Source: GCA-002727735 sp036159515 (lineage in GTDB: Bacteria; Bacteroidota; Bacteroidia; Flavobacteriales_D; Parvicellaceae). Taken from it: DNA of 10,316 nucleotides. Position numbers and translations under genes: made by a program. Of this stretch, positions 6,408 through 10,316 are shown one piece after another. Where the stretch lies: positions 1 to 10,316 of the forward strand of contig JAYYEV010000051.1 in assembly GCA_036159515.1 (NCBI GenBank). The letters are read 5' to 3'. The stretch's first letter is position 1. Every line of letters starts with the position of its first letter. Under the pieces are notes generated by a model. The model was given only the letters and a program-made list of their open reading frames with translations. It was not told the origin of the DNA and did no database searches.

Positions 6408-6528
6408 GCCCGAAAAGTAAAAAAATAATTGATTGATTAAATAAAATATGTGTTAACTAAATCTAAAGGATGTATTAATCAAAAAATCTTTGTTGTTATA
6501 TCTTTTTTTATTCGAAAATTTGAAATAA

Positions 6529-6553
6529 AAAAAGGGGGACATGCCCCCTTTTT
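6529..6553. terminator. Strong bidirectional intrinsic terminator
   Basis: A perfect 10-bp stem, AAAAAGGGGG (6529-6538) with CCCCCTTTTT (6544-6553), encloses an ACATG loop. In minus-strand RNA the stem is followed by a run of seven U, and the element lies 22 bases past the stop codon of the minus-strand receptor gene. It therefore most probably terminates that transcript and insulates mgsA. The plus-strand orientation also ends in five T. Confidence 0.92.
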
Positions 6554-6575
6554 ATATGATTTAACTTAACTTAAT

Positions 6576-9287
6576 TTAAAATCGAACCTTTACACCGAAA
6601 TTCCAGGTTCTTCCAAATCCATACCAACCTTGATTTGTGGTTAAAAATTCATCTTCTGGCGTGGTAGGATCGTCTGCATTATTTGTCCACATTTCAGAAA
6701 TGTATTTCGTATCTAATACGTTGTTCACATTTGCTCTTAAATCAATATCAAACTTTTCTAATTCAATAGTGTAGAAAACACCTGCGTTAATCAAAGAGTA
6801 TGCGGGTAATTGAACAACACCGTCATTATTGGGATCTTGGAATGTAGGATCGTCTATACTGTAACGAGCAAATAAATTATCTGCATAGTAGAAATTTCCT
6901 GTTATTCTTAAATCCTTAATAGGCGTGATAACCAATCCTAAGCTTGCTGTAGTTTGAGCAGCATCACCAACTTTAAGCCCATTTCCGTATACGGTTAACT
7001 CTCCTTCAGACTGTTGAGTATCTAGGTTTGTTCCAGTTGCTGTAAAGTCACTGGTGTATACCCAGTTTCCGGCAGAAAGCATAGCGTTAACAGTAAACAT
7101 GCTATTAAGCATAGTATTAACTTCAAGCTCAACACCCGTGTGTGTTTGAGAAACACCCTCGAAAACATACATCACGTCTTCATCCTGAGCATTTCGTATA
7201 GTTTGATCGAATTGTCTATTACCCCAAACCGTGTAATATGCGTTAACATCAATATCTGTTTTGCCATCAAAATACCCATAACCGGCCTCAAATGCAGTTA
7301 CCGTTTGATTATTAACATCCTCATTAATGTCATTTACATAATTTAAGAACACATTGTCGAAAATGGGTTGTCTAGAAAAGTAACCTGCATTAACAAATGC
7401 TCTCATTTTATTATTGATGTTATAATTAAAACCAGCTTTTACATTTCCGCCTAAAAAATTCTGCCAATCTGTAGCCTGAGCGGTGTCAGAACCTGGAGCA
7501 GCATCTGATAAATAATTAAAGTAATCAATTCTTTTAAATCCTTGTTGAGATCCATTTGCAGAAACAAATGCAGAAACTACATCAGTAGAATATTCTACTT
7601 GTCCGAAAAGTCCCATCCAACTTACTAAACCATCATTATAATAGGCTAGTACGTTGTTACCAGGTTCATAACTTCTATCCAAGAAATTACCAAACTCAGC
7701 TGGTGAAGCGGTCGTAATTGTATTGGAAGGGAAATTATCATCTCCAGTGGAAACGTAACTTGTGTTACCAAGCAAATTTTCTAATCGCCTGTAATGTTCA
7801 CCCTTGTAATATCTGGCATCAATCCCTGCTGTTAGGCTTAAATTTTCATTCGCCTTATGATCTAAAGTAGATAAAATACCATACCATGTATGGCTATTCA
7901 TAGATGCTCTTCTAATAAAACCATCTCCACTTCTAGTTGTAGTTAATGGATCAGTATTTGGTGCATCATTAAAGCTACTTAAATCTCCTTTGTTGTAAGC
8001 TACAATATCATCAAATCGTACCTGACCATTTTCATCATGAATACCTACACCATACCCTCCAAAACTATCATATACTCTACCACTATCATTTTGAACACGA
8101 CCTCTAGGACCAGTTCCACCTCCAATACCTAAGGAAATGTATGCAGAGGTTTTTAAACTTGTTTTCTCAGAAATGTCCAAATAATGATTTAAGAATGCTT
8201 TAGGCTTGTGGTAAAAATTTCTTCTCCAATTAAATTCTTCTCCATCTAGTTGTCCCCAAGTGTAATTAAACCTTATGTTATCTTGGAAATCAGAAAGATA
8301 CAAGTTATCAAATCTTCCATAACCTACTCTTTGGTGGTGCCATTGAGGAGCTCCTAAAACAGTACCAGAGATGCTTTGCTTATCATTAATTTTATAATTA
8401 GTAGATAGAAAGTAAGAGTAAGCTCTAAATTTAGTTCCATCCACATAACCATCTCCTCTGGTATGAGTAAATTGCATTGTAGTAGCTAAACCATTATCCA
8501 TTTGCCCAGAAGAAAGTGCAACAGCATATTTGGTATAACCATCATTTCCAACGGTAGTACTAGCCGATCCACCCTTTTCAAAATCAGCGGCGTTAGTCAC
8601 AATATTTATAGACCCACCAACTGCAGGTACAGCTAACTTTGAGGCTCCAAGCCCTCTTTGAACTTGTAACTTGCTAGTCACATCAGAAAGACCTGCCCAA
8701 TTTGACCAATAAACCCAACCGTTTTCCATATCATTAACTGGTATACCGTTAATCATCACAGCAGTATTACGTTGATCAAAACCTCTAACGTTAATTCTTG
8801 AATCTCCAAATCCACCTCCCTGTTTAGTAACATAAACAGATGGGGTGTTTCTCAGAATTTCGGGATATTCTTGATTACCCACATTTTCTTCTATAAACTT
8901 TCCACCTAAGGTTGTTGCAGCAACAGGCGTCATCCTATCCTTAGCAATACTGGCAATTACTTCAACTTCTTTTAGGCCTAGGTTTGTGGGGTTAAGAGAA
9001 ATGGTTCCAACGTTATTTTCACCTGCAGAAAGGGTGACTGTCGCTGTCTTTTTTCCGTAACCTATAAAACTGAATGTAACATCAACTTCACCAGGTGATA
9101 AATTATCCAATTTAAAAGATCCGTTGAAATCTGTAATTGTACCTTTATTAGCACTACTCACATAAATTGTAGCACCAACTAATGCTTCGCCAGAGGTTGC
9201 ATCGTTTAACCCACCTGTCATTGAGGTTTGGGAAAACAAAAAACCACTGGAAAACAGCATAGCTGTAATCAATGTAATTTTTTTCAT
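6576..9287 (-). CDS. TonB-dependent outer-membrane receptor with carboxypeptidase-regulatory-like domain, substrate unknown
   Basis: This is a 903-residue TonB-gated outer-membrane transporter. The signal peptide covers about residues 1-20 (MKKITLITAMLFSSGFLFSQ). A carboxypeptidase-regulatory-like domain follows at about 22-108 (GEALVGATIYV, GTITDFNGSFKLDNL, SFIGYGKK). The plug is at about 118-240 (EILRNTPSVYVTKQGGG, RINVRGFDQRN, MINGIPVNDMENGWVYWSNWAGL, VQRGLGASKLAVPAVGGSINIVT). The remaining residues form a long 22-strand-type barrel ending GVKVRF, whose terminal Phe is the usual barrel-assembly signal. The GWVYWSNWAGL plug is typical of a large Bacteroidota receptor group often labelled FecA-like; the sequence does not show whether iron chelates, sugars or peptides are imported. 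No SusD-like partner is adjacent, which argues against a classical polysaccharide-utilisation pair. It lies downstream of the DUF2834 gene on the same strand and ends at a strong terminator. Confidence 0.93.
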   Translation of the reverse strand: MKKITLITAMLFSSGFLFSQTSMTGGLNDATSGEALVGATIYVSSANKGTITDFNGSFKLDNLSPGEVDVTFSFIGYGKKTATVTLSAGENNVGTISLNPTNLGLKEVEVIASIAKDRMTPVAATTLGGKFIEENVGNQEYPEILRNTPSVYVTKQGGGFGDSRINVRGFDQRNTAVMINGIPVNDMENGWVYWSNWAGLSDVTSKLQVQRGLGASKLAVPAVGGSINIVTNAADFEKGGSASTTVGNDGYTKYAVALSSGQMDNGLATTMQFTHTRGDGYVDGTKFRAYSYFLSTNYKINDKQSISGTVLGAPQWHHQRVGYGRFDNLYLSDFQDNIRFNYTWGQLDGEEFNWRRNFYHKPKAFLNHYLDISEKTSLKTSAYISLGIGGGTGPRGRVQNDSGRVYDSFGGYGVGIHDENGQVRFDDIVAYNKGDLSSFNDAPNTDPLTTTRSGDGFIRRASMNSHTWYGILSTLDHKANENLSLTAGIDARYYKGEHYRRLENLLGNTSYVSTGDDNFPSNTITTASPAEFGNFLDRSYEPGNNVLAYYNDGLVSWMGLFGQVEYSTDVVSAFVSANGSQQGFKRIDYFNYLSDAAPGSDTAQATDWQNFLGGNVKAGFNYNINNKMRAFVNAGYFSRQPIFDNVFLNYVNDINEDVNNQTVTAFEAGYGYFDGKTDIDVNAYYTVWGNRQFDQTIRNAQDEDVMYVFEGVSQTHTGVELEVNTMLNSMFTVNAMLSAGNWVYTSDFTATGTNLDTQQSEGELTVYGNGLKVGDAAQTTASLGLVITPIKDLRITGNFYYADNLFARYSIDDPTFQDPNNDGVVQLPAYSLINAGVFYTIELEKFDIDLRANVNNVLDTKYISEMWTNNADDPTTPEDEFLTTNQGWYGFGRTWNFGVKVRF

Positions 9288-9337
9288 GATAAATTTTGTT
9301 TAAGTTTTCTCAATAATACATTAAACATTTCTTATTA

Positions 9338-9357
9338 ACGTTAATTCGACGTTAATT
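9338..9357. promoter_or_regulatory. Tandem ACGTTAATT repeat upstream of the minus-strand receptor gene
   Basis: ACGTTAATT occurs at 9338-9346 (starting A9338) and again at 9349-9357, an 11-base period or about one helical turn. The first copy is also part of the perfect 12-bp palindrome ATTAACGTTAAT (9334-9345). The pair lies about 50-70 bases upstream of the receptor start at 9287, a plausible site for an activator or repressor. No exact TAnnTTTG element was found in this gap; TATTATTG, read on the minus strand from 9318 to 9311, is one mismatch away. Confidence 0.4.
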
Positions 9358-9382
9358 AAAATTAAAAGTTTTTAACAATTCA

Positions 9383-9709
9383 TTAAGATAACATGGCTGT
9401 GGAGCTATTGTCTATTTTAAAATGGTCATATAAAAACAAGGGTAATGCCAATGAAAAGCCAACCACAAATAATGCAATTACATATTTAGTGATTTTTAAG
9501 CTCTTTTTTCGAGATTGATGGATTAGAAAAACTAGAAAAGTAGTTCCAGCAATCGTTACATCCCATGAAATCATAGCAGTTGGAAACGTAGCAAATAAGG
9601 GGGTGAAAAACCCTTCCATGGATCCTTTAGAGTTTATTAAGAACTGTATAAGGTTGTAATAAGGAAGTACGGTTCCTAGAACACATAAAATCAGATAAAT
9701 TCTTTTCAT
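9383..9709 (-). CDS. DUF2834-type small integral membrane protein
   Basis: This is a 108-residue inner-membrane protein of unknown function. Three hydrophobic segments are visible: about 3-25 (starting IYLILCVLGTVLPYYN), about 46-65 (SWDVTIAGTTFLVFLI) and about 74-95 (TKYVIALFVVGFSLALPLFLYD). The family features I recognise are the N-terminal LGTVLPY, the central D-V motif preceded by an aromatic, a basic loop (HQSRKKSLK) and the final LPLFLY. Length and topology are normal for the family. It lies 95 bp upstream of the large TonB receptor on the same strand, so co-transcription is possible, although the repeat pair between them suggests separate control. Confidence 0.8.
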   Translation of the reverse strand: MKRIYLILCVLGTVLPYYNLIQFLINSKGSMEGFFTPLFATFPTAMISWDVTIAGTTFLVFLIHQSRKKSLKITKYVIALFVVGFSLALPLFLYDHFKIDNSSTAMLS

Positions 9710-9755
9710 TTTTAAATTTTATTTGAAAACCCTTAGGTAATTTGGTGACTAATAT

Positions 9756-9763
9756 CAAAATTA
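9756..9763 (-). promoter_or_regulatory. Possible -7 element for the DUF2834 gene
   Basis: Read on the minus strand, TAATTTTG matches TAnnTTTG exactly and lies about 47 bases upstream of the start at 9709. No TTG with suitable spacing was found for a -33 element, so this remains tentative. Confidence 0.3.
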
Positions 9764-9803
9764 ACAAGAATAAAAATAAGTATATATTTAGCAAATTTTA
9801 AAC

Positions 9804-10154
9804 ATGAATATTCGCACATTATCCGCCTGTGTTTTAATTACTTTATTATCTACACCTCTATTCGGTCAAACTCTTTATGGGCTTAAAAAAACAGTAAATG
9901 GAAGCATGACTATTCCATTTGATGTAGTCAATATTGATCCATCTACAGGAAATACGACAATTGAAGTGAGTACGAATTCCCTAGTAGCAGTAGCAGCAGG
10001 AGCAACAGCCCTCAAGGAACTTAACCAGCCTTTAGATAATAAAATCTATTTTGCTGGAGAAATATATGATACTCACCATCAAATGGGTGTGCCTGGGGCT
10101 ATTCTTTCAGGATATGATGCAGTAGATCTAATGCTAAATAAAACACCCCACTAG
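9804..10154 (+). CDS. Short secreted protein, possibly a truncated beta-propeller
   Basis: This 116-residue protein has a clear signal peptide (about 1-21, MNIRTLSACVLITLLSTPLFG, probably cut after GQ). The mature part starts LYGLKKT and contains VNIDPSTGNTTIEV (about 43-56), then a small-residue stretch (VAVAAGATAL) and DNKIYFAGEIYD. The IDP-x-TG turn and the K-IYFAGE strand are typical of the first blade of secreted Bacteroidota beta-propellers, which normally run for several hundred residues. Here the frame stops after about one blade, ending LMLNKTPH. The protein is either a genuine small secreted protein or the 5' remnant of a longer gene. Inspection of the other two forward frames just downstream showed no obvious continuation. 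A TATATTTA at 9783-9790 is a near match to the -7 consensus but lies only 13 bases before the start. Confidence 0.6.
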   Translation: MNIRTLSACVLITLLSTPLFGQTLYGLKKTVNGSMTIPFDVVNIDPSTGNTTIEVSTNSLVAVAAGATALKELNQPLDNKIYFAGEIYDTHHQMGVPGAILSGYDAVDLMLNKTPH

Positions 10155-10163
10155 TGTGAGGTG
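10144..10163 (+). repeat. Imperfect inverted repeat over the stop codon
   Basis: CACCCCAC (10144-10151) and GTGAGGTG (10156-10163) form an 8-bp stem with one mismatch and a TAGT loop that contains the stop codon. No T tract follows. It may be a weak RNA 3'-end structure. Confidence 0.3.
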
Positions 10164-10185
10164 ATATAAGCTAGGAAAGGAATAT

Positions 10186-10199
10186 TAATTTGCAAATTA
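10186..10199. repeat. Perfect 14-bp palindrome between convergent genes
   Basis: TAATTTGCAAATTA is perfectly self-complementary and lies in the 56-bp gap between the secreted-protein gene and the convergent partial gene. It has no loop and no T tract. It could be a protein-binding dyad or a chance AT-rich palindrome. Confidence 0.3.
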
Positions 10200-10210
10200 G
10201 TCTTAAATAA

Positions 10211-10316
10211 TTAAGCTTTTCCTTTTTTCCATCCATAGAATAATAGAAGGTAAACAAGGGCATTAATCACCATCATTTCAATGGGTGGATGAGCACCTCC
10301 TGTCATCATACCAATG
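10211..10316 (-). CDS. C-terminal fragment of an unidentified membrane protein (partial)
   Basis: On the minus strand a frame runs in from the window edge and stops at TAA (10213-10211), giving 34 visible residues: a Gly/Met-rich start (IGMMTGGAHPPIEM), one hydrophobic helix (MVINALVYLLLFYG) and a short basic tail (WKKGKA). The pattern of a final transmembrane helix followed by a cytoplasmic basic tail is clear, and the codons are clean with no stops. The family cannot be identified from this fragment; the start lies beyond 10316. Confidence 0.6.
   Translation of the reverse strand, partial: IGMMTGGAHPPIEMMVINALVYLLLFYGWKKGKA

Noticed and set aside
6561..6580. TTAAC TTAAC TTAAT TTAAA tandem pentamers as a functional repeat
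   Set aside because: They are short and imperfect, in AT-rich DNA between a terminator and a stop codon. Chance is sufficient.
7140..7346. Open frame of 68 codons on the plus strand
   Set aside because: It lies antisense within a clear, well-conserved TonB receptor gene and its product has no recognisable features.
8911..8925. TGTTGCAGCAACA inside the minus-strand receptor gene as a second operator
   Set aside because: The arms are arranged in the opposite order to the 2910-2924 palindrome, the site is deep in coding sequence, and it is explained by the residues it encodes (ATT-rich segment).
6576..9287. Polysaccharide-utilisation locus built on the second TonB receptor
   Set aside because: No SusD-like protein, glycoside hydrolase or sensor gene is adjacent; the neighbours are mgsA and a DUF2834 gene.

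Overview
The window looks like chromosomal DNA from a member of the Bacteroidota, most likely a marine-type flavobacterium. The evidence is AT-rich sequence, long TonB-dependent receptors with an N-terminal carboxypeptidase-regulatory-like domain, secretion signals ending in AQ or SQ, a TAnnTTTG-type -7 promoter element, weak Shine-Dalgarno signals and a DUF2834 membrane protein. I cannot name a genus. No phage, IS element, CRISPR array, tRNA or rRNA is visible.

Layout. Positions 1-507 (+) are the 3' end of a secreted beta-propeller-repeat protein. Positions 617-2899 (+) encode a secreted S9 prolyl-oligopeptidase-family peptidase with an unusual extra N-terminal domain. Positions 2958-5213 (+) encode a ZnuD-like TonB-dependent receptor with histidine clusters. 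Positions 5296-5562 (+) encode a small Cys-rich lipoprotein. Positions 5614-6039 (+) encode a Fur-family (Zur-like) metalloregulator. Methylglyoxal synthase (mgsA, 6036-6407, -) converges on the regulator so tightly that the two stop codons share a TTAA. After a strong bidirectional terminator (6529-6553) come, on the minus strand, a second large TonB-dependent receptor (6576-9287) and, upstream of it, a three-helix DUF2834 protein (9383-9709). A short secreted protein that may be a truncated propeller (9804-10154, +) faces the C-terminal tail of an unidentified membrane protein (10211-10316, -).

How the genes may work together. The most coherent unit is 2909-6039, which reads as a candidate zinc-uptake and zinc-sensing locus. 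A perfect 7-1-7 inverted repeat (TGCAACATTGTTGCA) of Fur/Zur-box geometry lies between, and partly on, the promoter elements of the receptor gene. The receptor carries GVHH, GHTH and HYHPHVAHWLH histidine motifs. The Fur-family gene two positions downstream has a Zur-like His-rich sensor region and a Cys4 structural zinc site. The Cys-rich lipoprotein between them is an uncharacterised candidate member of the same system. Two stem-loops in the gaps of this cluster, one able to form a pseudoknot, may set the relative expression of its genes. The remaining genes look like ordinary flavobacterial housekeeping or envelope functions. The zinc assignment is inference from motifs and neighbourhood; only the motifs, palindrome and hairpins are seen directly.
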